A stretch of 35,194 nt of DNA from a virus: the IMG/VR virus record IMGVR_UViG_3300025520_000068, positions 1 to 35,194 of that record; one strand, 5' to 3'. Shown piece after piece: positions 1 through 7,274 of the stretch (within the stretch, counting starts at the first letter, position 1; the number at the start of each line of letters is the position of its first letter). A program made the position numbers and the translations under genes. Under the pieces are notes generated by a model, which was given only the letters and a program-made list of their open reading frames with translations, did no database searches and had not been told where the DNA came from.

Positions 1-1337
1 GAAGTGAAGAGTTTACGGCTTGTTTTAAAGCTTGGTGTTCTTCGAGCAACTGCGACATTGATGCCATGCAGTATAATGCCAATCACTAGAAACATACCAC
101 CAAAGATAAAAGCTTCAAATGAGAGAGTGGTTTGATACACGCTAATCAGTAAGTTAAGTGCAATAGGAATAGAACACAATAAGACAAACAATCCTTGGTA
201 GAAGACAGATTCTTTTGAATAGATTCTCATCTTAGGATGATGTTTGAAGTAAGCGGTGATGTTGCTTTGTGCTGCGGTGATGGAGTTGTAGAAATTGTGT
301 TTAAGTTCTGTTGTGGTGACTGTATCACGATTTCTAAACAAATCATTAAACAGCATTAACTCAGCTTTGATTCCTTGATCAAGTTCTCTTAATTTAGTGA
401 AACGGACAGTCTTTTTATCGATTTCTTCAATAGTCATGTACCCTTGGCTTGCCCAATAGATGATGAGAGATAACACATCCTTGGTATCCACAAAACCATC
501 AAACACATAACCTACCATGGCGGAGGATAATCCTTGTGGTGGATTCCATCCGACCACTTCAGTGACTGGATCATCTTTTCCGTGTTTTTGGAAAACGATG
601 ACCATAAAGATGAGGATAATGACACTTAAAAGTAAGGAAATATAAGTATAATCAATGCGTGGTGGAAAATCAAAGAAACCACGTGGTAAATCCATATCAA
701 TGGTAAATGCTTCGTAAGGATTAAGGTATTGATTGAATGTTCCACTGATGGAATTGGAAGTGATGGTCAGTTGAGGTATCACTGAAGTACTGTTGGAGGA
801 CATTCCAGCGTAAAAGCGAGGCGTTAATCCAATGATGCTTTTCTCAAACTCCACATTGAAAGTGACTTTCTCTGTTGGGACTTCCCACTCACTTCCAATG
901 AAATTAAGATAAAAGCGTTGTCGTCCTTCTAAACGCAAATCTCGAGTGTTCATTGTATAGGAGTAAACATAGGTTTGAGGGCCATTCACATAAATGCCTT
1001 CTTCACCAAGCTTTAAAGTAACTCCTTGACGATAACGTTCAATGAGTCCGGGAGTATTAAGAATTTGAATGTTAGTTAGAGGAAAAAGGTATTCTCTCAC
1101 CTCCGTGTTACCATCAAGTTCCCATCGCATTTGATAGGCTTGAGGGATGTTCACAAAGAGTCCGTAGTAAGGAGATGAAAATGTCACATTCAGGGTATGT
1201 TTAAAATCATACTGACCATTTTCTTTAACGAGGATGTCGATGTGATGGTTATTAACGATGATGTCTTGATTGGCATGAAGGGGAGATATCCACAGAAACA
1301 ACCAAATCAAAGACATTAAGACGATTTTCTTCTTCAT
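1..1337 (-). CDS. DUF2207-type membrane protein, 3' end outside window
   Basis: This is a minus-strand frame that starts at 1337 and runs off the left edge after 445 codons. The N-terminus is a signal peptide: a KKK stretch, then a hydrophobic run ending near SPLHA. An extracytoplasmic beta-rich domain of about 200 residues follows, with the pattern typical of DUF2207 proteins. A first membrane segment lies near residue 230, followed by a soluble domain containing GWNPPQGLSSAMVGYVFDG, and two more membrane segments near the window edge. DUF2207 proteins are predicted membrane proteins of unknown biochemical role that often lie beside lemA, as here. The gene begins 5 bp after the stop of the upstream 135-aa gene, so the two are probably cotranscribed. 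It is host chromosome, outside the prophage. The family call rests on architecture and context rather than a profile search. Confidence 0.8.
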   Translation of the reverse strand, partial: MKKKIVLMSLIWLFLWISPLHANQDIIVNNHHIDILVKENGQYDFKHTLNVTFSSPYYGLFVNIPQAYQMRWELDGNTEVREYLFPLTNIQILNTPGLIERYRQGVTLKLGEEGIYVNGPQTYVYSYTMNTRDLRLEGRQRFYLNFIGSEWEVPTEKVTFNVEFEKSIIGLTPRFYAGMSSNSTSVIPQLTITSNSISGTFNQYLNPYEAFTIDMDLPRGFFDFPPRIDYTYISLLLSVIILIFMVIVFQKHGKDDPVTEVVGWNPPQGLSSAMVGYVFDGFVDTKDVLSLIIYWASQGYMTIEEIDKKTVRFTKLRELDQGIKAELMLFNDLFRNRDTVTTTELKHNFYNSITAAQSNITAYFKHHPKMRIYSKESVFYQGLFVLLCSIPIALNLLISVYQTTLSFEAFIFGGMFLVIGIILHGINVAVARRTPSFKTSRKLFT

Positions 1338-1342
1338 TTTGA

Positions 1343-1750
1343 CTAGTTGACCTTCTTTTTCTGAGTCCAAGTGATGATTAAATCAAAGAGCACACTAATG
1401 ATTGAACCGATTAAAATAATGTAGATGTACATGAGAGATCCAGTTAATGAGGCAAAAGCATTGGATCGTTGTGAGAAGTAAAATAAGTAAAGGCCACACG
1501 CATTCAGGAAAGTCACTAAGAAAAGAGCTAATCCTAAACGACGTTGGGTTTTGATGAGACCAAAAATGACTAAAGAAGCATATAGCGCGAATGGAACAAG
1601 TTCCAATATGGTGGTTAGTTCACGCTCATAGCCAAGTAAGACGAAGTTTCCCACAAGAAACACAACAACAGAGATAATCAATGCCCCCAAAGCGACCCAT
1701 AGCGCATTCTTTCTATTAAATAGTTGGCTCATATAGCTCCTATTGAACAA
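1343..1750 (-). CDS. Small multi-pass membrane protein between lemA and DUF2207 gene
   Basis: The 135-residue protein shows four hydrophobic segments: about 18-38 (ALWVALGALIISVVVFLVGN), 48-66, 70-90 and 100-125, consistent with a four-helix inner-membrane protein. It ends in a basic tail (QKKKVN). It follows the LemA gene by about 20 bp and precedes the DUF2207 gene by 5 bp, all on the minus strand, so it is probably the middle gene of a three-gene envelope operon. I do not recognise the family and assign no function. Confidence 0.75.
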   Translation of the reverse strand: MFNRSYMSQLFNRKNALWVALGALIISVVVFLVGNFVLLGYERELTTILELVPFALYASLVIFGLIKTQRRLGLALFLVTFLNACGLYLFYFSQRSNAFASLTGSLMYIYIILIGSIISVLFDLIITWTQKKKVN

Positions 1751-1769
1751 AGAAAGGGCGTCCCCTTTC

Positions 1770-2321
1770 TTAGAATTGCACCTTCACGTTTTGACGTTGA
1801 CTTGGATCTTCAACCTCAAAGAGTGGTTTGCGTGTAAATTTGAATATTCCCGCGATAATATTGTTTGGGAATGTTTCGATGGTGGTGTTGTATTGACGAG
1901 TGGTACCATTATAAAACTTACGAGACTGCGCAATGTCATCTTCGATAAGTTTTAACTGGCTTTGAAGATCAAGGAACTGTTGGTTTGCTTTTAAATCTGG
2001 ATAAGCTTCAGATAAAGCGAAAAGACGGGAGAGTACTCCACTGAATTCACCTTCAGCTTTCATCTTATCTTCAGGGGAAGAAGCATTCACAGCCATGTTA
2101 CGGGCTTGAATGACTTTTTCTAATGTTTCTTGTTCATGTTTGGTATAGCCTTTGACGGTTTCAACTAAATTTGGAATTAAATCATAGCGCTTCATCATGA
2201 AAACATCCATGGTTGAGAATGCTTCTTCTACACGGTTTCGTAGTGATACAAAACTGTTGTATGAATTAGCAAAGAAAAGTCCAATGACAATGATGACACC
2301 TAAACCAATTAGGAATTCCAT
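1770..2321 (-). CDS. lemA: LemA family protein
   Basis: The 183-residue protein has the LemA layout: a single N-terminal membrane segment (residues 3-18, IGLGVIIVIGLFFANS) with a very short outer end, followed by a long helical cytoplasmic domain. Family signatures are visible in order: SLRNRVEEAFSTMDVFMMKR, DLIPNLVETVKGY, EQETLEKVIQARN, and near the end ARKFYNG-like SRKFYNGTTRQYN and FPNNIIAGIF. LemA proteins are membrane-anchored helical bundles of unclear role, frequently linked to DUF2207 or peptidase genes as here. The start at 2321 has an AGAGAGG ribosome site about 8 bases upstream. The gene diverges from the tmRNA gene and is host chromosome. Confidence 0.92.
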   Translation of the reverse strand: MEFLIGLGVIIVIGLFFANSYNSFVSLRNRVEEAFSTMDVFMMKRYDLIPNLVETVKGYTKHEQETLEKVIQARNMAVNASSPEDKMKAEGEFSGVLSRLFALSEAYPDLKANQQFLDLQSQLKLIEDDIAQSRKFYNGTTRQYNTTIETFPNNIIAGIFKFTRKPLFEVEDPSQRQNVKVQF

Positions 2322-2344
2322 AGATAATACCTCTCTTTTTATGT

Positions 2345-2350
2345 ATTATA
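2345..2350 (-). promoter_or_regulatory. -10 box of the lemA operon
   Basis: Read on the minus strand this is a perfect TATAAT located 23 bases upstream of the lemA start codon. No good -35 hexamer lies at 17 bases (TTGCAT is too close), so only the -10 is called. Confidence 0.45.
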
Positions 2351-2404
2351 TCACTGTTTTTATGCAAGTATGTTAAAGAGGAGTGAAAGTTGTATCATTT
2401 GTGA

Positions 2405-2410
2405 TATAAT
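2405..2410 (+). promoter_or_regulatory. -10 box of the tmRNA gene
   Basis: A perfect TATAAT ends 12 bases before the first base of the mature tmRNA. The -35 region is weak (GTGAAA about 16 bases upstream). The position fits initiation just upstream of the RNase P-processed 5' end. Confidence 0.6.
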
Positions 2411-2422
2411 GTGCATGCAAAC

Positions 2423-2771
2423 GGGGATGTCATGGTTTCGACAGGTCGTTGTTTGATTCAAAGGGCAGTGGTGTGGCTACCTAAAGGCCAACAAAAATAT
2501 CTGGAAACAGACTTTCTTTCGCTGCTTAATTAGCTAAATACTGCTATCAGCGTGCACCTTATGGGTTGGTCTTTGGCTCATAAACGTGTATCACAAACAA
2601 AGAATAAGGTTCACAAGTTGACTCTACGCGTGTTCCCGACAATCCCATTGAGTCAATCATCTCTTGCTTGTCATGTCCTTAAGAGGTGATTAATAGCGAT
2701 ATGACTAAACTGTAGAACTTTGAATGTGAGACACTTCTTGGACAGGAGTTCGACTCTCCTCATCTCCACCA
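2423..2771 (+). ncRNA. ssrA: Transfer-messenger RNA
   Basis: tmRNA rescues ribosomes stalled on broken messages, acting first as alanyl-tRNA and then as mRNA for a degradation tag. The 5' end GGGGATG pairs with the 3' CATCTCC before ACCA (one G-U), forming the acceptor stem. The 5' half of the T-arm-like domain contains GGTTTCGACAGG, and the 3' end has the T-loop GTTCGACTC. By alignment to the Bacillus-type resume region (UAUCUGGA here, UAACUGGC there), the tag reads from GGA at 2503 to TAA at 2527: encoded GNRLSFAA, i.e. AGNRLSFAA with the charged alanine. The last 11-12 bases (from about 2761) come from the phage arm of attL but restore the gene exactly. The encoded CCA is at 2769-2771. Length is about 349 nt, normal for the family. 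Confidence 0.95.
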
Positions 2772-4294
2772 ACCTTACCTTGTGTCACTTCCTTTCCAGT
2801 GGAAGTGACTTTTGCTTTATTGCCAATTGGATCAAGTTTGAAATTGATGTTTACTTCATCATCATGAATGATGATATTATCCACCAGTGCATCAATGATT
2901 TCTTTCTTCACATTAATATCTGCTTCATGAATTTTATCTCTCATGTCATACATGTATGCTTTAATTTTTTCAACTTCAAGATGCTCAAAATGACTGTGGT
3001 TCAGTTCATTTAGTCTTGATTCATAATGCTCAATCTGTTCTTTGATTTTATTTGTTTTAGTTGTGAGTATTCCTTTATCAATGTCACCTTCAAGATACAA
3101 ATCAAATAGTTTATCAACTTGGAACTTAAGAGAGTTCCTTTTTTTATTGATGTCCTCAGCCAATTCTTTATTGATGCCAATCGCTTTATCAGCAATTTCA
3201 ATAATCATCTTTGAAAGTTCATTGATTGCTTCATCACTTAATATTTCATCACGAATCATATCAAACACATAATCTTCAAGCAGATCAGCACGAATGGCCT
3301 TATTTTTGCAATCACCATTCTTTCTTTGTCGCTGGTTGCACGCATAGATAAAATACTTTGTTTCTTTATCTCGACCACGATAATAAGAAGCACCAACATA
3401 AGATGATCCACAGTGGCCACATTCCAGCTTGCCAGTGAGCAGATAAACACGAGTTGCATTCATACGTGGTTTTTGATTTTGATTAAGTTTAAGCTGTACA
3501 CGATTCCACAAATCATCTTCTATGATTCTTGGAAGCGCATCATCAATACGTGTGATATCTTCATCTTTTTTTAAAACACGATTGCCTAACTTCTTGGATG
3601 CACGTTTATTGAACACATACCTTCCTATGTACTTTTCATTACGAAGAATATCAAAAATGCTATTCTTACCAAATGGCCGGTTAAGTTTTGTTTTATAACC
3701 ACCATCATTGAGTGCATTAGCAATCATGTTATATCCATAACCATTAGCGTACATTTCGAAGATAAGGCGCACAGCTTGCGCTTCTGTTGGATTTATTGAG
3801 TATGTCTGATCCTTATTCACATTGAAACCTAAAGGCGCTACACCACCATTGTGAAGCGCTTTAAGAGCATTCTCATTCAATCCCTTGCGAACTTCACGTG
3901 CTAGGTTCTTTGAATAGTACTCTGCCAGTCCTTCCAGCACTGATTCAAGAATGACTGATTCAGGGCTATCATCAAGCTGCTCAAGAACAGAGATAATCCT
4001 TACACCATGCTTCTTCAGTTCGTTTTTATAAAATGCACTGTCATATCGATTTCTAGCAAAGCGGTCAAGCTTGTGAACAATAATCAAATCAAAGATTCCT
4101 GACTTGGAATCATGTATCATCTGAAGAAATTGTTCACGTTGATCAGTGGTTGCACTTACAGCTTCATCTTGGTAAATCCTAACTATCTCATGTCCACTTT
4201 TCTTGCAATAATCATTAATGGCACGCAATTGAGCATCTATGGATTCTTGGCGCTGGTTATCACTTGAAAATCTTGCATACAATGCTGCTTTCAT
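2705..4294 (-). CDS. int: Large serine recombinase (phage integrase)
   Basis: This 529-residue protein catalyses integration and excision at ssrA. The N-terminal resolvase domain (1-140) contains YARFSSDNQRQ with the nucleophilic serine at S10 and the conserved arginine R8, plus KLDRFARNR. A recombinase domain with GFNVNKDQTYSINPTEAQAVR and a C4 zinc ribbon (CGHC near 294, later C-x6-C) follow, with a coiled-coil insertion around residues 380-440, the usual large serine integrase plan. The start at 4294 has an AGGTGA site. It is the last gene of the leftward lysogeny operon, 9 bp after the HIRAN-like gene. Oddly, codons 512-529 (from 2761 down) are host ssrA sequence read antisense, ending at a TAG in tmRNA. 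In the excised circle, the frame instead continues into 34093-34025. Confidence 0.95.
   Translation of the reverse strand: MKAALYARFSSDNQRQESIDAQLRAINDYCKKSGHEIVRIYQDEAVSATTDQREQFLQMIHDSKSGIFDLIIVHKLDRFARNRYDSAFYKNELKKHGVRIISVLEQLDDSPESVILESVLEGLAEYYSKNLAREVRKGLNENALKALHNGGVAPLGFNVNKDQTYSINPTEAQAVRLIFEMYANGYGYNMIANALNDGGYKTKLNRPFGKNSIFDILRNEKYIGRYVFNKRASKKLGNRVLKKDEDITRIDDALPRIIEDDLWNRVQLKLNQNQKPRMNATRVYLLTGKLECGHCGSSYVGASYYRGRDKETKYFIYACNQRQRKNGDCKNKAIRADLLEDYVFDMIRDEILSDEAINELSKMIIEIADKAIGINKELAEDINKKRNSLKFQVDKLFDLYLEGDIDKGILTTKTNKIKEQIEHYESRLNELNHSHFEHLEVEKIKAYMYDMRDKIHEADINVKKEIIDALVDNIIIHDDEVNINFKLDPIGNKAKVTSTGKEVTQGKVGGDEESRTPVQEVSHIQSSTV
2760..2772. repeat. attL core
   Basis: The 13 bases TCATCTCCACCAA are identical to 34092-34104 and lie at the 3' end of the tmRNA gene. 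Immediately to the right, bases 2771-2781 (AACCTTACCTT) form the right arm of attP. Their exact reverse complement occurs at 34072-34082, left of attR. The likely exchange point is the TC at 2760-2761, because it sits at the centre of the attP arms. Confidence 0.9.
2784..2820 (+). terminator. Phage-supplied hairpin just downstream of tmRNA
   Basis: A perfect 9-bp stem (GTCACTTCC at 2784-2792 with GGAAGTGAC at 2801-2809) with an 8-base loop is followed by TTTTGCTTTATT. It begins 12 bases after the tmRNA CCA end and lies inside the coding sequence of the convergent integrase. The tract is not pure T, so efficiency is uncertain. It is the first plausible stop signal for ssrA transcription in the lysogen, because the native terminator now sits at 34115. 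Confidence 0.55.
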
Positions 4295-4303
4295 AAAATC
4301 ACC

Positions 4304-4954
4304 TCAAGTGTAAATTTCATTAAGTTTATCAGTTGCATCTGATGATAATCTAAAATCAACAATCACACCAAAACTTTTATCATTACCACCAATAATTTTA
4401 CTGACTACAATTTTAGTACAATAATCTTGCAACAATGTTAGTTCTTCTGCTTCTTCTTTTGGAATTGAACCAATTGATAATCCATCATGCATAATTTCTA
4501 CTGCAGGTTTACCTTTAAAGTCATAATATCTTGCTGTTAAAGTATCTCTTCTGTTTAACAAAGCAATATTATCTTGTCTATTATCAAAGGTAACTCCTGT
4601 TAGTTTAATGAATTTACCATATCCAAAACTTAATCTTTTCCATTGACCATAATTAGTATTATAAAGACTTTTTAGATCATCATCTTCATCATCCTCATCA
4701 TTTTCATAATCTTCATCATAGTTGTCAATTTCAAAGTTTAAATTAGGTTTATTATTTTCAACCTTAATCTTTAGCTGATTTTTATGTTTAAGTTTTGCAG
4801 CATAAATTAGAAATACAATAATGAAGTATGATATCAAAAATAACAGTCCAACGAAAAATAGATCACTAAAAATAAAAGCAAATGAAATCATGATCCAAAA
4901 CAAAGATAAAATAGCAAATGCAATGATAAAGAATAAGTTAATGATTTTTTTCAT
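4304..4954 (-). CDS. Membrane-anchored HIRAN-like protein
   Basis: The 216-residue protein has two tight hydrophobic segments (about 5-28 and 32-52) separated by a short SDLFF turn, forming an N-terminal membrane hairpin. A basic stretch follows, then a very acidic linker (residues 75-93, rich in D and E). The C-terminal domain from about 112 has a HIRAN-like pattern: KLTGVTFDNRQDNIALL, then LTARYYDFKGKPAVEIM, then GLSIGSIPKEEAEEL. HIRAN domains bind DNA ends in some helicase-associated proteins. A membrane-tethered one is unusual, and its role here is unknown. The start overlaps the repressor stop by 4 bp (ATGA), so it is translationally coupled to the repressor and probably expressed in the lysogen. 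A superinfection-exclusion or signalling role is only an inference. Confidence 0.65.
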   Translation of the reverse strand: MKKIINLFFIIAFAILSLFWIMISFAFIFSDLFFVGLLFLISYFIIVFLIYAAKLKHKNQLKIKVENNKPNLNFEIDNYDEDYENDEDDEDDDLKSLYNTNYGQWKRLSFGYGKFIKLTGVTFDNRQDNIALLNRRDTLTARYYDFKGKPAVEIMHDGLSIGSIPKEEAEELTLLQDYCTKIVVSKIIGGNDKSFGVIVDFRLSSDATDKLNEIYT

Positions 4955-5574
4955 AGTTCCCTCCGTATCTCAACCACCTTACCAATTATAGTCACTGGTA
5001 AAAGTGAGATTTGCTCTTTGTTATAATGAATGACATTAAATAAGTTGTTCAATGGAATAAGTGTAATTCCATTATCTTCAAATATAATTTTCTTACAAGT
5101 CGCTTCATCACCATTAACTTTTACAATAGCGATGTTACCGTTATCTACCAATTCTTGCTGTCTAACAATTAGAGTATCACCATTCTCAATCTTTGGAAGC
5201 ATAGAGTCACCCTTTGCTTTTAATCCAAAGAAATTACCACGATTTGCCATTTCCAATGATATCTCTTCAAAATCAATTATTTCTTCAATTGCACTAATTG
5301 GAACTCCGCAAGGCACTGTACCAAGCACAGGGATTTTTATACCATATGATTCTTTGAAATAACTTTTGTCCTCAACTAATTCAGATTTATAGACACCAAA
5401 GTAATCCGCCAATTGTTGCAACTTATCAATACGTGGATATTTTTTCCCATTCATCCACTCAGAGATAGTTGTTTGGCTAACTTTTAAATCGTGAGCTAAA
5501 TCCATTTGTGTCTTACCGTTCAGTTTCATAAACTTACTTAAGTTCTTAGATAAGACTTCTCGATTACCAATCAT
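4951..5574 (-). CDS. LexA/CI-type phage repressor, self-cleaving
   Basis: The 207-residue repressor has an N-terminal XRE helix-turn-helix (residues about 10-62, with KTQMDLAHDLKVSQTTISEW) and a C-terminal S24 peptidase domain. The predicted cleavage bond is C89-G90 in TVPCG. The catalytic serine is S124 in KGDSMLP and the lysine is K161 in EATCKK, 37 residues later as in LexA. It should hold the prophage silent and be inactivated by RecA-stimulated autocleavage after DNA damage. The start at 5574 has an AAGGAGG site 7 bases upstream. It is divergent from the Cro-like gene across a 129-bp control region and heads the leftward operon repressor-HIRAN-integrase. This part is confidently recognised. 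Confidence 0.93.
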   Translation of the reverse strand: MIGNREVLSKNLSKFMKLNGKTQMDLAHDLKVSQTTISEWMNGKKYPRIDKLQQLADYFGVYKSELVEDKSYFKESYGIKIPVLGTVPCGVPISAIEEIIDFEEISLEMANRGNFFGLKAKGDSMLPKIENGDTLIVRQQELVDNGNIAIVKVNGDEATCKKIIFEDNGITLIPLNNLFNVIHYNKEQISLLPVTIIGKVVEIRREL

Positions 5575-5703
5575 ATGAACACCTCCTTAAAGTTATTATA
5601 TGCCTAACAAAGAGAAATAAAAAGCATAAAAATGTAAAAAAATTCACTTTTAGCGTTGACAATATAACTTAAAGCAATATAATTTAATCAAAGGAGGTAT
5701 GTT
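5575..5703. promoter_or_regulatory. Divergent lysogeny/lysis control region
   Basis: This 129-bp AT-rich gap separates the repressor and Cro-like genes. A rightward promoter is clear: TTGACA at 5656-5661, a 16-base spacer and TATAAT at 5678-5683, 20 bases before the cro start. On the minus strand a TATAAT lies near 5599-5604 for the repressor, with a weak -35. Two near-identical 9-mers, ACTTTTAGC (5646-5654) and ACTTAAAGC (5667-5675), lie 21 bases apart and bracket the -35 box. Their spacing of two helical turns makes them candidate repressor operators. Operator identity is inference. Confidence 0.7.
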
Positions 5704-5931
5704 ATGCCAACATTTACCATTACTCTAAAGGCAGCACGTGTTAATGCTAACAAGAAAATTGATGAAGTAGCCAATTATATTGGTGTTTCCAGAAGAACTA
5801 TTATCAATTGGGAATCAGGAATGACCGTTCCAGATCATGATTTAGCTAAAAAAATGGCTGACTTTTATGGAATTGATTTATCACACATTTTTTTTGGTCG
5901 TAATATCGCTTTAAGCGAATTAGAAAACTAA
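5704..5931 (+). CDS. Cro-like XRE regulator
   Basis: The 75-residue protein is almost entirely an XRE-type helix-turn-helix (LKAARVNANKKIDEVANYIGVSRRTI is the core region, about 8-33, with NWESGMTVPDHD following). It lacks the peptidase domain of the divergent repressor and is the first gene of the rightward early operon, with an AAAGGAGG ribosome site. This position and size are typical of Cro, which opposes the repressor at shared operators. It probably binds the sites in 5646-5675. Confidence 0.85.
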   Translation: MPTFTITLKAARVNANKKIDEVANYIGVSRRTIINWESGMTVPDHDLAKKMADFYGIDLSHIFFGRNIALSELEN

Positions 5932-5955
5932 AAGTAATAAAGAGAGGAAATAAAA

Positions 5956-6141
5956 ATGATTAAATTCAAAGGTAAAAGATATCGACCAACAATTCTAATG
6001 ATGTATTTGTCGCTGATTATGTTCATTGCATTATCAACATTAGTGAATAACCAAATCAATTTATTAGTGCTTATACCAATTCAAGTAACAGCATTCACAT
6101 TTGCAGTCATCCTAGCAATTGGTGTAATGAGCCATGAATAA
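5956..6141 (+). CDS. Small two-helix membrane protein
   Basis: The 61-residue protein has a short basic N-terminus (MIKFKGKRYRP) followed by two hydrophobic segments, about 13-31 and 36-57, joined by NNQIN. It has an AGAGAGG site 9 bases upstream of the start and follows cro by 24 bp. I do not recognise a family. Early-region membrane proteins of this size occur in many siphophages, and exclusion functions have been found among them, but nothing here shows that specifically. Confidence 0.65.
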   Translation: MIKFKGKRYRPTILMMYLSLIMFIALSTLVNNQINLLVLIPIQVTAFTFAVILAIGVMSHE

Positions 6142-6283
6142 AATAGGTGAAAGAAAAGTTACAACTAACGTAACAAAATCAAACGTTGATTATAAGCAGC
6201 TGGCAAAAGTCATTCTTGAGGCATATATGAAATCGAGGTGCATCGTAAATGAACAAAAAAGAGATGTATCAAGTTCTGGATGA
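6134..6283 (+). CDS. Hypothetical small protein, 49 aa
   Basis: The frame starts at ATG 6134, overlapping the stop of the membrane protein by 8 bp, and ends at TGA 6281-6283. It thus overlaps the tyrosine recombinase gene by 35 bp. The product is basic and mostly helical in its middle (YKQLAKVILEAYMKSR). No strong ribosome site is seen, so expression would depend on coupling. The intergenic space would otherwise be empty, and such frames are common in phage early operons. No function is assigned. Confidence 0.4.
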   Translation: MNKIGERKVTTNVTKSNVDYKQLAKVILEAYMKSRCIVNEQKRDVSSSG

Positions 6284-7082
6284 ATTCATCCTGGAACTAA
6301 AGTATCAAGAGAAAGCTGAAAGAACGCTAAGCAAATATAAAGCAGATATTCTTAAGTTTCTTGATTCAATTAAACACGAAAGTGAGATTACCAAAGATGA
6401 TGTGTTGCTTTTCAAAAAGATGATAAGTGAAGGAAAATACAAGCCACGTAGTATCAATTCTTACATAGTTGCAGTAAACAAATTTCTCAAGTGGTGTGGC
6501 AACGAAGATATGAAAGTTAAGAAGTTGAAAATGCAAATGAAGAATAGCATTGACAACATCATAAGCATATCCGATTATAAGCGACTTCTAAGATTTGCAA
6601 AGAAGCTGAATCATGATGATATTTACATGATTATGAAGATAATCGCTACAACTGGAATCAGAATAAGTGAATTAAGATTCTTCACAGTTGAATCTATTAA
6701 GTCATCATTCTACATTCACGTAAGAAACAAAGGTAAGGACAGAGATATCATCCTGACTCAAGAACTAGCTAGAGAATTGAGAAAGTACTGTAAAGACCAC
6801 AATATCAATTCCGGTCGAATATTTAATTTAGGTGATTTAGCGATATGGCGAAAGCTCAAAAAGATTGCAGGTGCTGCACGTGTCAATAAAGATAAGGTAC
6901 ACGCACATTCATTTAGACATTTATTTGCTAAAGAGTTTATCTCTGAATACAACAATCCATTGGAACTAGCAGACATACTTGGTCACAGTTCATTGGAAAC
7001 AACCAGGATCTACACTAGATCAACCAACGAGGAAAAGCGCAAGAAGCTTGAACAGATGAAAATCAAAGGGGTGAAAAAGTGA
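6249..7082 (+). CDS. Tyrosine recombinase (XerC/D-like)
   Basis: The 277-residue protein has an N-terminal SAM-like core-binding domain (1-100) and a C-terminal catalytic domain. The catalytic set is intact: R138 in TTGIRISEL, lysine K161 or K163 in the NKGKDRD turn, H220 and R223 in HSFRH, H246 in LGHSS and the nucleophile Y255 in TTRIYTR. It is compact, like XerC/D or transposon recombinases. It is far from both att sites and lies inside the early operon, while the prophage already has a serine integrase at the boundary. It is therefore more likely a resolvase, dimer-resolution or inversion enzyme than the integrase. An AGGTG site precedes the start. Confidence 0.92.
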   Translation: MNKKEMYQVLDEFILELKYQEKAERTLSKYKADILKFLDSIKHESEITKDDVLLFKKMISEGKYKPRSINSYIVAVNKFLKWCGNEDMKVKKLKMQMKNSIDNIISISDYKRLLRFAKKLNHDDIYMIMKIIATTGIRISELRFFTVESIKSSFYIHVRNKGKDRDIILTQELARELRKYCKDHNINSGRIFNLGDLAIWRKLKKIAGAARVNKDKVHAHSFRHLFAKEFISEYNNPLELADILGHSSLETTRIYTRSTNEEKRKKLEQMKIKGVKK

Positions 7083-7258
7083 CACTCGAGCAAGCAAAAG
7101 AGTATTTAAAAAGTTTTGATAAGTTATCAGATGAAGCAAAAGCAATTAATAAGAGAGCATTTGAAGATGCACAGCAATTGTCGGCTTGGGTATCAATTGC
7201 AGAACATGGTTCAGATGAATATAAAAAACAAGCATTAAGAATCATTAAAAGCATTTAA
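7079..7258 (+). CDS. Hypothetical helical protein, 59 aa, GTG start
   Basis: The frame begins at GTG 7079, overlapping the recombinase stop as GTGA, with AAAGGGG ten bases upstream. It ends at TAA 7256. The product is entirely predicted helix (TLEQAKEYLKSFDKLSDEAK, then FEDAQQLSAWVSIAEHG). It fills the space before the next regulator and has a good ribosome site, so it is probably real. I do not recognise a family. Confidence 0.65.
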   Translation: MTLEQAKEYLKSFDKLSDEAKAINKRAFEDAQQLSAWVSIAEHGSDEYKKQALRIIKSI

Positions 7259-7274
7259 AAAGTGAGGTGAAAAA

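Noticed and set aside
2461-2529. Longer tmRNA tag read from the upstream TAA-free frame
   Set aside because: Frames beginning at GCC or CAA give tags lacking the hydrophobic AA end; the GGA start matches the resume region and ends SFAA.
6249-7082. Tyrosine recombinase as the prophage integrase
   Set aside because: It is not next to an att site, and the serine integrase at attL explains the inverted-arm attP and the short core.
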